DNA of 47,269 nt from NCBI GenBank assembly GCA_903840415.1, contig CAIMFY010000119.1, positions 1-47,269 of the forward strand. The letters run 5' to 3'. Under the pieces are notes generated by a model that had not been told where the DNA came from, did no database searches, and saw only the letters and a list, made by a program, of their open reading frames with translations. The DNA is from an uncultured Opitutia bacterium (GTDB taxonomy: Bacteria > Verrucomicrobiota > Verrucomicrobiia > Opitutales > Opitutaceae). This document shows, in pieces, positions 1 through 8,824 of this stretch (the stretch's first letter is position 1; each line of letters opens with the position of its first letter). Position numbers and translations under genes: made by a program.

Positions 1-38
1 AGCTTGCGCTGCCGACGATGTCTGGTCGTTGATCTTCA

Positions 39-103
39 TGGATGGTGGTTTCTTTGGGTTTTCGACTTCCCTCTGCCTTTACTGGCAGCGGAACCACCAT
101 CCA
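39..103. repeat. Long inverted repeat upstream of the sugar ABC operon
   Basis: TGGATGGTGGTT (39-50) is matched perfectly by its reverse complement AACCACCATCCA (92-103), giving a 12-bp stem with a 41-nt loop. Inside the loop a second small stem is possible (CTGCC at 73-77 with GGCAG at 84-88). It lies about 150 bases before the binding-protein start. It could be a transcript structure, a dimeric operator, or the end of an upstream transcription unit. No T-run follows, so a simple intrinsic terminator is unlikely. The rest of 1-253 shows no gene I can support. Confidence 0.6.
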
Positions 104-253
104 CCCAGCTAACTTTTAACGACTACAGGGACGCTTCCTGACGGCGCAGCTCGTCAGGCTTAAACGCGGCACAGTTTCATTGTTGACGGTAAAGCAATAT
201 CGCGGGTTGCAGCCGGCGCCGGCCATGGTTTTGTTTCATATCCTTTCCCCAAT

Positions 254-1210
254 ATGCACTCCCTCTTCCGTCGTCTGGTACCTCTGATCGCACTTTCCGT
301 GAGTGCCGCGTCCGTGCTGCTCGCGCAAACCGCGAAAAAACCGGTCGTCGGGTTTTCCCAAATCGGTGCTGAGAGCGGCTGGCGCACAGCCAATACGGAC
401 TCGATCAAGGCGGAGGCCGCCAAGCGCGGCATCGATCTGAAATTCGCCGACGCTCAGCAGAAACAGGAAAACCAGATCAAGGCGCTGCGCTCGTTCATCG
501 CGCAAGGTGTGGATGTCATCGCGTTTTCGCCCGTCGTCGAGACCGGCTGGGAGCCGGTGCTCAAGGAAATAAAGGCAGCCGGCATTCCCGTCGTGCTCTC
601 CGACCGAGCCGTCAAGGTGTCCGATCCCAGTCTCTACGTCACGTTCATCGGTTCCGATTTTATCGAGGAAGGCCGTCGCGCCGGAGACTGGCTCGCGAAG
701 AAAACCGGCGGCAAAGCGGTCATCGCGGAACTCGTTGGCACACCCGGCTCCGCTCCCGCCATCGATCGTAAGAAGGGCTTCGAGGAAATCCTCACGAGAA
801 ACCCCGGCATGAAGATAGTGAAATCCCAGAGCGGCGATTTCACCCGGGCAGGCGGCAAACAGGTGATGGAAGCTTTTCTCAAGTCGCCCGATGCCAAACA
901 GCTCACCGCACTCTTCGCGCATAACGACGACATGGCGCTCGGCGCCATCCAGGCCATCGAAGAAGCCGGGCTGAAACCGGGCAAAGACATCATCATCGTC
1001 TCAATTGACGGCGTGCGCGGCGCGTTTGAAGCGATGGTCGCCGGCAAGCTCAATTGCACCGTCGAGTGCAACCCGCAGATTGGGCCGCAACTGTTCAACC
1101 TGATCGAGCAAGTGGCTGCCGGCCAAAAGATCCCCGCCCGCATCGCGGTCAAAGAGGGCGTATTCGACGAAACGCAGGCTGCGGCCGAACTCCCGAATCG
1201 TAAATACTGA
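254..1210 (+). CDS. ytfQ: Periplasmic sugar-binding protein, YtfQ-like
   Basis: This is the substrate-binding protein of a sugar ABC importer (periplasmic binding protein type 1 fold, 318 aa). An N-terminal signal peptide (hydrophobic stretch about residues 10-24, probable cleavage near LLA-QT) places it in the periplasm. The mature protein closely follows the E. coli galactofuranose-binding protein YtfQ as I recall it: VGFSQIGAESGWR at the start, the block QQKQENQIKALRSF, then PVVETGWEPVLKE. It is first in a four-gene run with the ATPase and two permeases. The ATG has a pyrimidine-rich leader rather than a clear Shine-Dalgarno sequence. Galactofuranose or galactose specificity is inferred from family resemblance only. 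Confidence 0.9.
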   Translation: MHSLFRRLVPLIALSVSAASVLLAQTAKKPVVGFSQIGAESGWRTANTDSIKAEAAKRGIDLKFADAQQKQENQIKALRSFIAQGVDVIAFSPVVETGWEPVLKEIKAAGIPVVLSDRAVKVSDPSLYVTFIGSDFIEEGRRAGDWLAKKTGGKAVIAELVGTPGSAPAIDRKKGFEEILTRNPGMKIVKSQSGDFTRAGGKQVMEAFLKSPDAKQLTALFAHNDDMALGAIQAIEEAGLKPGKDIIIVSIDGVRGAFEAMVAGKLNCTVECNPQIGPQLFNLIEQVAAGQKIPARIAVKEGVFDETQAAAELPNRKY

Positions 1211-1272
1211 GCCAGAGCCCGCTCGACACCCGGCGGCGCGAATCCGCCGCATTTTTTCTTCTTTAAGCCGCG

Positions 1273-2805
1273 ATGTCCGAATCCGTCCTCGAAGCCCGCG
1301 GCCTGACCAAGCGATTTCCCGGCGTCGTCGCGCTGAGCAATGTCAATTTCATTGCCCGTGCCGGTGAGGTTCACGCGCTCATGGGCGAAAACGGTGCGGG
1401 TAAGAGCACGTTGATCAAGTGCCTCACCGGCGTCTACCCGCGAGACTCAGGCGACGTGGCGCTGGCTGGCCGCGTGATTCATCCGCGTTCGCCCCGCGAG
1501 GCTGAGGCCGCCGGCATCAGCACCGTTTATCAGGAGGTCAATCTCCTCCCCGATCTTTCCGTGGCGGAAAACATCTGCCTCGGCCGGCCATCCACCGGGC
1601 TCGGGTTGGTCCGCTGGGGTGCGATGCGCGCCCGCGCCCGGGCCGCGCTGGCCCGACTCGGCCTCGAACTCGACGTCGCGTTGCCGCTCACGAGTCAATC
1701 GATCGCCATTCAGCAACTCGTCGCGCTGGCCCGCGCCATCGACGTGTCGGCAAAAGTGCTCATTCTCGACGAACCGACCTCGTCGCTGGACGAGCGGGAA
1801 GTCGCGGAGCTCTTCGCCATTATTCGCCGGCTGCGCGCCGAGGGCATTGCGATTATTTTCGTCACCCATTTTCTCGACCAAGTTTATCAGATTGCCGACC
1901 GCATCACGGTGCTGCGCAACGGCCAGCTCGTGGGCGATTTTCCCGCGGCCGGACTCTCGCGCCTTCAACTTGTCGCGCACATGATGGGTCGGGAGATGAC
2001 GGAGATCGAGGCGATGGATCGCCGTCCCGCCGCGGTGGCTGCACCGGGCAGTCGGCCTCCGGTCCTCGCTGTGCGTGGTTTCGGACGCCGCGGCAGCATC
2101 AAACCTGTCGAGCTTTCCGTTTATGCCGGCGAGGTGCTCGGCTTGGCCGGCCTGCTGGGCTCCGGACGCACCGAGTTGGCGCGGCTCCTGTTCGGAATCG
2201 ATCAGGCCGATTCCGGCACGATGGAGATTGATGGCCGGCCCGCCTCTGTCCGCTCGCCGCAGACCGCGCTCGCCCACCGCTTCGCCTTTACACCCGAAGA
2301 TCGCAAGACTTCCGGTATCCTACCGAACCTCACCGTCCGCGAAAATCTGGTTTTTGCTTTGCAGGTTCAGCGCGGCCTGTGGAAAAAAATCCCGCGTGCC
2401 GAACAGGACGCGTTGGTGGCCCGGTTCATCGTGGCTCTCGGCATCAAGACTACCGGCCCGGAACAGCTCATCAAGAACCTCTCCGGCGGTAACCAGCAAA
2501 AAGTCATTCTGTCGCGCTGGCTGGCGACCGAGCCGCGCCTGCTGATCCTCGACGAACCCACCCGAGGCATTGACGTGGGCGCCCAAGCCGACATCGAGCG
2601 CCTCATTGCCGAATTCCGCGACGAGGGCCTGGCTGTCGTGCTCATCTGCTCTGAGACCGCCGAACTCGCCCGCAACAGCCAGCGCGTCCTCGTCCTCTGC
2701 GACCGCACCAAGGTTGCTGAGCTTTCAGGGGTTGAGGTCAACGAGCACACGATCATCCACGCCATTGCCGGGCAGCACACCACACCTACTTCAACGGCCC
2801 CGTGA
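1273..2805 (+). CDS. ytfR: Sugar ABC transporter ATPase, YtfR-like (two ABC domains)
   Basis: Cytoplasmic ATPase of the importer, 510 aa, with two fused ABC domains as in the RbsA/MglA/YtfR family. The first domain has Walker A GENGAGKST (residues 38-46) and Walker B LILDEPTSSLD. The second has the degenerate P-loop LAGLLGSGRTE typical of this family, a complete signature LSGGNQQK, and LILDEPTRGID. It starts 62 bases after ytfQ and its stop overlaps the ATG of the first permease (TGATG), so the two are probably translationally coupled. Membership of the carbohydrate-importer-2 class is clear; the exact sugar is inferred. Confidence 0.92.
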   Translation: MSESVLEARGLTKRFPGVVALSNVNFIARAGEVHALMGENGAGKSTLIKCLTGVYPRDSGDVALAGRVIHPRSPREAEAAGISTVYQEVNLLPDLSVAENICLGRPSTGLGLVRWGAMRARARAALARLGLELDVALPLTSQSIAIQQLVALARAIDVSAKVLILDEPTSSLDEREVAELFAIIRRLRAEGIAIIFVTHFLDQVYQIADRITVLRNGQLVGDFPAAGLSRLQLVAHMMGREMTEIEAMDRRPAAVAAPGSRPPVLAVRGFGRRGSIKPVELSVYAGEVLGLAGLLGSGRTELARLLFGIDQADSGTMEIDGRPASVRSPQTALAHRFAFTPEDRKTSGILPNLTVRENLVFALQVQRGLWKKIPRAEQDALVARFIVALGIKTTGPEQLIKNLSGGNQQKVILSRWLATEPRLLILDEPTRGIDVGAQADIERLIAEFRDEGLAVVLICSETAELARNSQRVLVLCDRTKVAELSGVEVNEHTIIHAIAGQHTTPTSTAP

Positions 2806-3848
2806 TGAACGTCCTCTTTTCCCTCGTTTTTTGGTCCGCGCTTGCGGTCGGACTCTTCTTTAGTTGGAGGAAACCGGTGTTCTGGCCGTTGCTCGCGCTC
2901 GCACTGCTCCTGCTGTTCAATCAGCTCTTCACCGACGGATTCTTCCGCGTCGAGATCCGCGACGGCCATCTCTACGGCACGCTCATCGACATCCTCAATC
3001 AAGGCGCGAAGGTCATGCTCCTCGCGCTTGGTATGACGCTCGTGATCGCGACGGGCGGCGTGGATCTTTCCGTTGGTGCCATCATGGCCATCTCCGGTGC
3101 TGTGCTCGCGCAGCGCTTTGTCGGTGCGGGTTGGTCGCCGTCGCTCGCCATCGCCGGGGCACTCGGCTTGTCGGTTCTCGCTGGAGCTTGGAACGGCGTG
3201 CTGGTCGCCATCCTCCGCGTCCAGCCCATCGTCGCCACGCTCATCCTGATGGTCGCCGGTCGTGGCCTCGCCCAGCTCATCACGGACGGACAGATCATCA
3301 CCTTCGAAAACCCGGCGCTCGTTTATATGGGAAACGGCTTTTTGCTCGGCCTGCCGTTCACGCTGACACTCGTGCTGGTGATGCTCGGCGTCACCGCGCT
3401 GCTCACGCGGCGCACTGCGCTCGGCCTGTTCATCGAAGCCGTCGGCGACAACGAAACAGCCAGCCACTTCACCGGGCTCCCCGCGCGGCAGGTCAAGTTT
3501 ATCGCCTACGTGTTCGCCGGCCTTTGCGCCGGGATCGCCGGTCTCGTCGCCGCCTCAAACATCAAGTGTGCCGACTCCAACCACGCCGGCCTTTATCTCG
3601 AACTCGACGCCATTCTCGCGACCGTGATCGGCGGCACGGCGCTCACTGGCGGACGCTTTTATCTCGCCGGATCGATGATCGGTGCGCTGCTGATCCAGAC
3701 GCTCACTCAGACGCTCTACATGCGCAACGTTAGCGCCGACATCGCGCCCGTGCCCAAGGCGATTGTCATTCTTGCCGTCTGCCTCCTGCAGTCGCCGAAG
3801 CTGCGCGAGCGGTTTGCGAGCCTGAACAGGCGAAAGGCGCCCGCATGA
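2805..3848 (+). CDS. ytfT: Sugar ABC transporter permease, YtfT-like
   Basis: Integral membrane permease of the RbsC/YtfT family (347 aa, many hydrophobic segments). Family signatures visible are GMTLVIATGGVDLSVGAI near the first third and LDAILATVIGGTALTGG near the C-terminal third, the latter being the conserved permease motif of this class. I chose the ATG at 2805, which overlaps the TGA of the ATPase; an in-frame GTG sits one codon upstream at 2802. It ends with a 4-base ATGA overlap with the next permease, implying coupled translation and a heterodimeric channel. Confidence 0.9.
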   Translation: MNVLFSLVFWSALAVGLFFSWRKPVFWPLLALALLLLFNQLFTDGFFRVEIRDGHLYGTLIDILNQGAKVMLLALGMTLVIATGGVDLSVGAIMAISGAVLAQRFVGAGWSPSLAIAGALGLSVLAGAWNGVLVAILRVQPIVATLILMVAGRGLAQLITDGQIITFENPALVYMGNGFLLGLPFTLTLVLVMLGVTALLTRRTALGLFIEAVGDNETASHFTGLPARQVKFIAYVFAGLCAGIAGLVAASNIKCADSNHAGLYLELDAILATVIGGTALTGGRFYLAGSMIGALLIQTLTQTLYMRNVSADIAPVPKAIVILAVCLLQSPKLRERFASLNRRKAPA

Positions 3849-4837
3849 AATTCCGGATTCCGCCTCAACTCATCCCTCTTTTCGCCTCGGTCGCTGTGCT
3901 GGTTGCACTTTACGCCGGCGGCTGTCTCGCGTTCGCCGGTTTCACGTCACCGCGCGTCGTCATCAATCTTTTCGGCGATAACGCCTTTCTTGGCGTTGCG
4001 GCCGTCGGCGCCACCTTCGTGATTCTCTCGGGCGGCATCGACCTCTCGGTCGGCGCAGTGGTGGCGCTCTCGACCATTTCGATTGCTGCGCTGCTCGATC
4101 ACGGCACATCGCCGCTCATCGCGATCGTTGTCGTGCTCACCGGAGGTGCGGCGTTTGGTGCGTTTCTGGGCCTGCTCATTCACTGGTTCGAGCTGCCGCC
4201 GTTTCTCATCACGCTCGGAGGCATGTTTCTTGCCCGGGGACTCGGCTTCGCGGTGCATGCCGAATCACTTGGCATCACGAATCCGTTTTATGGTGACACA
4301 ATCGGCGGCCTTGCGCGACCCGTCGCACACGTGACCACAACCAGTGGCCGGCTTCAGACGCTCACGCTGCCGTTCACGGCGCAATGCTTCCTCGCCGTCG
4401 TCCTCCTCGCCGCGCTCGCAGCAAAGTGGACGCGCTTCGGCCGCAACCTCTATGCCATCGGTTCGAGCGAAACCTCCGCGCGTCTGATGGGTGTGCCGAT
4501 CGGCCGGACCAAAGTCCTCGTTTACACGCTCGCTGGGTTTCTCTCCGCACTCGGCGGCGTGGTGGCGACCTTCTACATGCAGTCGGGCAACCCGGCGTCG
4601 TTTGTCGGACTCGAACTCGATGCCATTGCCGCCGTCGTGATCGGTGGCACACTGCTTCGCGGTGGCGTGGGATTCGTGCCCGGCACGCTCGTCGGCGTCC
4701 TCATTCTCGGCATCATCCAGACGCTGATTAATTTCAAGGGCGACCTGAACACGTGGTGGACGAAGATCGCCATCGGCGGGTTGCTGCTGGTTTTCATCAT
4801 GCTCCAGCAAACGCTCTCGCGTAGGCGGCGCGGATAG
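3845..4837 (+). CDS. yjfF: Sugar ABC transporter permease, YjfF-like
   Basis: Second permease subunit (330 aa), paralogous to the preceding gene. It carries the matching motifs VILSGGIDLSVGAVVALS and LDAIAAVVIGGTLLRGG and about ten hydrophobic segments. Two different permeases next to YtfQ/YtfR-type partners is the arrangement of the E. coli ytfQRT-yjfF galactofuranose importer, which supports that assignment over a ribose or xylose system with a single permease. It ends 32 bases before a convergent metallophosphoesterase gene, with a hairpin between them. Confidence 0.9.
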   Translation: MKFRIPPQLIPLFASVAVLVALYAGGCLAFAGFTSPRVVINLFGDNAFLGVAAVGATFVILSGGIDLSVGAVVALSTISIAALLDHGTSPLIAIVVVLTGGAAFGAFLGLLIHWFELPPFLITLGGMFLARGLGFAVHAESLGITNPFYGDTIGGLARPVAHVTTTSGRLQTLTLPFTAQCFLAVVLLAALAAKWTRFGRNLYAIGSSETSARLMGVPIGRTKVLVYTLAGFLSALGGVVATFYMQSGNPASFVGLELDAIAAVVIGGTLLRGGVGFVPGTLVGVLILGIIQTLINFKGDLNTWWTKIAIGGLLLVFIMLQQTLSRRRRG

Positions 4838-4846
4838 CCCGGGAGC

Positions 4847-4874
4847 ACTGAGGGGGCGAATCGTCCCGCTCAGT
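4847..4874. terminator. Possible bidirectional terminator hairpin
   Basis: ACTGAG (4847-4852) pairs with CTCAGT (4869-4874), and GGG/CCC inside can extend the stem after one mismatch. It sits between the convergent permease and phosphoesterase genes and overlaps the stop codon of the latter. There is no clean T-run on either side, so termination is only a suggestion. Confidence 0.35.
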
Positions 4875-5835
4875 CGAGCAGTATTGTTTTACGGAGGGTG
4901 TAGTCGCGGCCGGTGGGATCGGCGCGATAGACTTCCACCCAGGCGTCGCGGCCGATCGTGCGAAATTTCAAAAACGTGCTGGGCGATCCGGCGTCGCCAC
5001 CGCCACGGGCATGTCCGGAATCGGCCTGCCAGATTTTCTGCACTTTTCCGACGGAGGTGTTGTGCGTGTGGCCACAAATATACGCGCGGACATGATATTT
5101 TTTGAGCAACGCGGCAAATCGGGCCGCGCGGGCCGGATTGAAGCTCACAGAATCGCCGACGTGCCGGCCGCGGTTGCTGTCCATGTCGGGACGCGACTCA
5201 AGCGGTTGATGCCCGATTACCCAGATGAATGGCTGGTGCGTCGCTGCGAGATCAGCTTCGAGCCATGCAAACGTCTCCTCGGTCAAATCGACTGGCCCCG
5301 TGGTGCCGACCTTCAGTGGATTCAGCGGGACGCCAGCCTTCGCGAGGGGATAAGTGTCGATCGCGACAAAGTGCGAGTTGCCGCCGTCCCACGAGTAGAG
5401 TGCGAGTTGGGAGCCGGGCGCGCCGCGCCGCACGAGTTTAGGGATGTCGGAAGCCAGCCACGTGCGCACCCACGGCATGACCGCGGCGTTTTCGACCTCG
5501 TGATTGCCGACGACGATATACCAAGGAAATTTTGGGCCCAAATATTCATCGATGACAGCGCGCACGGCTGACGGCGGATCGAAATCGCCGGGCGAAATCA
5601 AAAATGCGCCGGGACCGACTCGTTTCATCGCCTCACAGGCGCCGTCGAAAAAGCGCTTTCCGTCGGATTTTGTATTCTGCGTAAAGCTCCGCATATCGCC
5701 GGCAGTGACGAAGGAAAAGTCCGCAGATGCGGACGATTCGACTGCCGCCAGCCACCCGGCGCATGCGACCAAGGCGGTGAGCGTGGCCGCAGTGCGCAGA
5801 CACGCGCGGCGAGCCGGCCGTAGGAAAAACTTCAT
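4870..5835 (-). CDS. Secreted calcineurin-like metallophosphoesterase
   Basis: 321-aa protein with an N-terminal signal peptide (basic FLRPARR, then a hydrophobic run ending near ESSASA). The calcineurin-like phosphoesterase motifs appear in order: a GD near the start of the mature protein, SPGDFD, GNHE, GHQP and GHTH, which together bind two metal ions. It should hydrolyse a phosphomonoester or diester outside the cytoplasm; the substrate is unknown. I used the ATG at 5835, because the only longer start is a TTG three codons upstream. It is the last gene of the leftward run that contains the Pel genes, 23 bases after the isomerase-like gene, but a role in Pel is not shown by the sequence. 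Confidence 0.8.
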   Translation of the reverse strand: MKFFLRPARRACLRTAATLTALVACAGWLAAVESSASADFSFVTAGDMRSFTQNTKSDGKRFFDGACEAMKRVGPGAFLISPGDFDPPSAVRAVIDEYLGPKFPWYIVVGNHEVENAAVMPWVRTWLASDIPKLVRRGAPGSQLALYSWDGGNSHFVAIDTYPLAKAGVPLNPLKVGTTGPVDLTEETFAWLEADLAATHQPFIWVIGHQPLESRPDMDSNRGRHVGDSVSFNPARAARFAALLKKYHVRAYICGHTHNTSVGKVQKIWQADSGHARGGGDAGSPSTFLKFRTIGRDAWVEVYRADPTGRDYTLRKTILLD

Positions 5836-5858
5836 GCGTGCCAACGCAGACGGCTGCT

Positions 5859-6893
5859 TCAGGTCAGCGCGTTCCGGCAGTATTTCACGGCGCGCGCGAT
5901 TTCCGTCATACGGTTGGAACCGGCTGGAACCGGGTATTCGAATTCGATCGTGGCTTGGATGGGCCAGTGGTTGTCGCGAATGAGGTGGAGGACTTCGGCG
6001 ATGGGCGTGTCGCCTTCGCCGAAGGGGACGTTGGGGCCTTCCTCCTCATTTCGGGAACCTTTCGGGCCGCGCATTTTCCGGTCCTTGATGTGAATGTGGG
6101 TGATGCGGTCGTGGTGCTTCTTGATGAACTCCACGGGCGAGTAATGGAGGCCCGCAATGAAGTGGCCGATGTCAACGTTGGCGCCGTTGAACTTCGCGAG
6201 GGCGAACGCTTGCTCCCAAATTTCGGGCGTGACCTTCGTGTGGCCGTGGTAGCCGACCATCAACTGGTGCTTGTCGGCGAAGCTGCCGAGGCGTTTCAAC
6301 TCGGCCTCGCGCTGATCGGTCATCGAAATCTCGCAGGAGATCGCGCGGGCGCCGAGCGCCTTCGCGAGGTTGAAGGCATAATCGAGTTCGCCGTCGGCGT
6401 ATTTGTAGATGTTGTCGAACTTGAGGACTTCGATGAGGACTCCGGCGTCCTCGTATTTCTTGCGAAACTCCTGCGCACGGGCGAGCGGGGCGGCGAGGCG
6501 CCAGGCACGCAGCTGGTCGGCCTTCGCGGCGGCGGACAGCACGGCTTCACGCCCGACCGGCACGGCACCGGGGTTGTTGCGCACGGCAGGCGCAAGAAGT
6601 TCGGCGGGCACGCCGAGAAAAAGTTCCACCGGTTGGGTGCGCAACTCAAGCGCGCTGACCCCGAGGAGGATGCAGTTGGCGAGGGTCTCGTCGGCGCTCA
6701 GGAGATTGTTGCCGAAACTGTAGGGCACGTTGAGGCCAATCTGCACGCCATTGAATTTGGAGTTGGGCTTCTTCGGCGACGTCATCGGGGCCGCATCAGC
6801 GGCGGTCAGTTTGCCGGAAGAGGACAAAAAACCGACCGCGGGGACGGCCAGTAGCGCTAGTTTGGTGAATTCGCGACGGGTGTAGGGGTTCAT
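5859..6893 (-). CDS. Tat-exported sugar phosphate isomerase/epimerase-like TIM barrel
   Basis: 344-aa protein of the xylose-isomerase-like TIM-barrel family. The N-terminus has a twin-arginine signal (TRREFTKLALL followed by AVPAVGF), so it is probably exported folded. Conserved pieces include YHGHTKV, DIGHF, and ITHIHIKDRK near the C-terminus, where family members place metal-binding His, Asp and Glu residues. The reaction is unknown; relatives isomerise or epimerise keto-sugars. It begins 12 bases after glmS on the same strand and so probably shares its transcript. Exported members of this family are common in Verrucomicrobiota and Planctomycetes, which fits the inferred host. Confidence 0.8.
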   Translation of the reverse strand: MNPYTRREFTKLALLAVPAVGFLSSSGKLTAADAAPMTSPKKPNSKFNGVQIGLNVPYSFGNNLLSADETLANCILLGVSALELRTQPVELFLGVPAELLAPAVRNNPGAVPVGREAVLSAAAKADQLRAWRLAAPLARAQEFRKKYEDAGVLIEVLKFDNIYKYADGELDYAFNLAKALGARAISCEISMTDQREAELKRLGSFADKHQLMVGYHGHTKVTPEIWEQAFALAKFNGANVDIGHFIAGLHYSPVEFIKKHHDRITHIHIKDRKMRGPKGSRNEEEGPNVPFGEGDTPIAEVLHLIRDNHWPIQATIEFEYPVPAGSNRMTEIARAVKYCRNALT

Positions 6894-6905
6894 AAGAAGG
6901 CAGGT

Positions 6906-8756
6906 CTATTCCACGGTGACAGATTTGGCGAGGTTGCGCGGCTTGTCGACATCACAGCCGCGTTCGACGGCGATGTAATAGCTGAGGAGTTGCACCGGAA
7001 TCGACGCGACGATCGGCAGCACCGCCTCATGGCACGTGGGAATCGTGATGACTTCATCAGCGAGACCGGCAGGCAACTCGGCGCCCTCGGTGATGATGGC
7101 AATGACCGGACCCTTGCGCGCCTTGATCTCCTGCATCGAGGAGACGATCTTGTTGAAGATTTCTCCTGCGGGGGCGAAGATGACACTGGGACATTTCTCG
7201 CTGATGAGCGCGATCGGGCCGTGTTTCATCTCCGCTGCGGGGTAGCCTTCAGCGTGGATGTAGGAAATTTCCTTTAACTTCAGTGCGCCCTCGAGCGCGA
7301 TGGGAAAGAGCGACATGCGGCCGAGGAAGAGCATGTCGGTGTAATGAGCGTAACGCTTTGCGATCGCCTTGACGTGCGGCGCTAGTTCAAGTGCTTTCCG
7401 CACGAGATCGGGTGCACCTTTGAGTGCGGTCACACACCGCTGGCCGGCGCCGAAACTCAGATCACGCATCCGACCGATGTAGAGGGCGAGCATCGCGCCG
7501 ATGAGGAGTTGCGAAGTGAATGCCTTCGTCGAGGCGACTCCAACCTCGGGACCAACATGTTGGTAGATGCCGCCGTCGGCTTCTCGGGCAATGGTGGAGC
7601 CAACGACGTTGCTGACGGCGAGAACCTTGTAGCCCTTGCGCTTGGCTTCGCGGAGCGCAGCGAGAGTATCGATAGTTTCCCCAGACTGACTCATCACGAA
7701 AAACAGGGTGTTGCGAAAGAGCGGAGAATTCCGGTAGCGAAACTCAGAAGCGTAGTCGCATTCAACCGGGATGCGGGCGAAGCGCTCGATCATGTGCTCC
7801 GTGACCATGCAGGCATGAAGCGCCGTGCCGCAGGCGCAGAACATGAAGCGCTCAATACCTCGGAACTCGCTCGCGGAAATATTGAGACCACCGAAGTTTG
7901 TCGTGCTGCCATCTTCGGAGAAGCGTCCACGCATGGCGTTTTCAAGCGCGACGGGTTGCTCAAAAATTTCCTTCTCCATGAAATGCGCATAGGCGCCCAT
8001 CTCGGAATCGGCGATGTTCCAGGTGACCCGATCCACCGTTGGCGAGACCGATTCCTGATCGAGAGTGGTGACCCGAAAGTCTTTTTGCGTCACGTTGACG
8101 ATTTCACCGTCCTTCAGGTAGACGACGCTTTGGGTGCGCGCGACGATGGCGGAGACGTCACTGGCGATGATGTTTTCGTTGTCGCCGAGACCGAGAATTA
8201 GAGGGGAACCTTTTCTGGCAGCGACCATTTCACCGGGCAAATCGACGCCCATCACGACAATGCCGTAGGTGCCTTCGGCATGGAGGAGAGTCTTGCGCAC
8301 GCTGGCGAACAGGCGGTTTTCTCCTGCTACGACGGGTTCCTTCGCATAATGGTAGGCGATAAGGTTGCAGAGAACCTCGGTGTCGGTCTCGGACTTGAAC
8401 GTGTAGCCTTTGGTGAGAAGAAATTTTTTCATCGCGGCGTAATTTTCGATGACGCCGTTGTGGATGAGCGCGATTTTGCCGTCGCTGCTAATGTGTGGGT
8501 GGGCGTTGGCGTCAGTGACACCACCATGCGTAGCCCAGCGCGTGTGGCCGATGCCGAATGTGCCGTTAAGGGGCGACTTCGCGATCTCCTTTTCGAGGTT
8601 GGCGACGCGGCCAATTTTTTTGACGACGTGGAACGCGCCATTCTGCAAAATCGCGACTCCCGTGGAATCGTAGCCGCGATATTCGAGGCGTTTAAGGCCT
8701 TCGAGAATGAAAGGAGAAGCTTTATGTTTACCGACGTAGCCGACGATGCCGCACAT
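6906..8756 (-). CDS. glmS: Glutamine-fructose-6-phosphate aminotransferase (isomerizing)
   Basis: GlmS makes glucosamine-6-phosphate from fructose-6-phosphate and glutamine, the first step toward UDP-GlcNAc. The 616-aa length is normal for the family. The N-terminus MCGIVGYVG supplies the Cys nucleophile of the class II glutaminase domain, and GHTRWATHG follows. Two SIS sugar-isomerase domains fill the C-terminal half (SQSGETIDT, then the stretch around HAEGYPAAEMKHGP), ending in the typical KSVTVE. It lies 68 bases downstream of pelG on the same strand, suggesting precursor supply for the polysaccharide. The coding-strand leader before the ATG is a polypyrimidine tract with no Shine-Dalgarno sequence. 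Confidence 0.96.
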   Translation of the reverse strand: MCGIVGYVGKHKASPFILEGLKRLEYRGYDSTGVAILQNGAFHVVKKIGRVANLEKEIAKSPLNGTFGIGHTRWATHGGVTDANAHPHISSDGKIALIHNGVIENYAAMKKFLLTKGYTFKSETDTEVLCNLIAYHYAKEPVVAGENRLFASVRKTLLHAEGTYGIVVMGVDLPGEMVAARKGSPLILGLGDNENIIASDVSAIVARTQSVVYLKDGEIVNVTQKDFRVTTLDQESVSPTVDRVTWNIADSEMGAYAHFMEKEIFEQPVALENAMRGRFSEDGSTTNFGGLNISASEFRGIERFMFCACGTALHACMVTEHMIERFARIPVECDYASEFRYRNSPLFRNTLFFVMSQSGETIDTLAALREAKRKGYKVLAVSNVVGSTIAREADGGIYQHVGPEVGVASTKAFTSQLLIGAMLALYIGRMRDLSFGAGQRCVTALKGAPDLVRKALELAPHVKAIAKRYAHYTDMLFLGRMSLFPIALEGALKLKEISYIHAEGYPAAEMKHGPIALISEKCPSVIFAPAGEIFNKIVSSMQEIKARKGPVIAIITEGAELPAGLADEVITIPTCHEAVLPIVASIPVQLLSYYIAVERGCDVDKPRNLAKSVTVE

Positions 8757-8824
8757 AGAGGAGAGGGAGTTGAAGTTGAGAAGTTAGGAGTGGAACGAGA
8801 AGGAGTCAGTTATTCGCGAGAAAT

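Noticed and set aside
2367-3467. Long open frame (366 codons) on the - strand
   Set aside because: It is a shadow of the ABC ATPase and permease genes; its composition is typical antisense of high-GC coding DNA and it has no recognisable motif.
5838-6854. 338-codon + strand frame
   Set aside because: It is antisense to the Tat-exported isomerase gene, which has a signal peptide and family motifs; the + frame has none.
8757-8824. glmS ribozyme or riboswitch upstream of glmS
   Set aside because: Only 68 bases separate pelG and glmS and they are a polypyrimidine stretch without the ribozyme fold.
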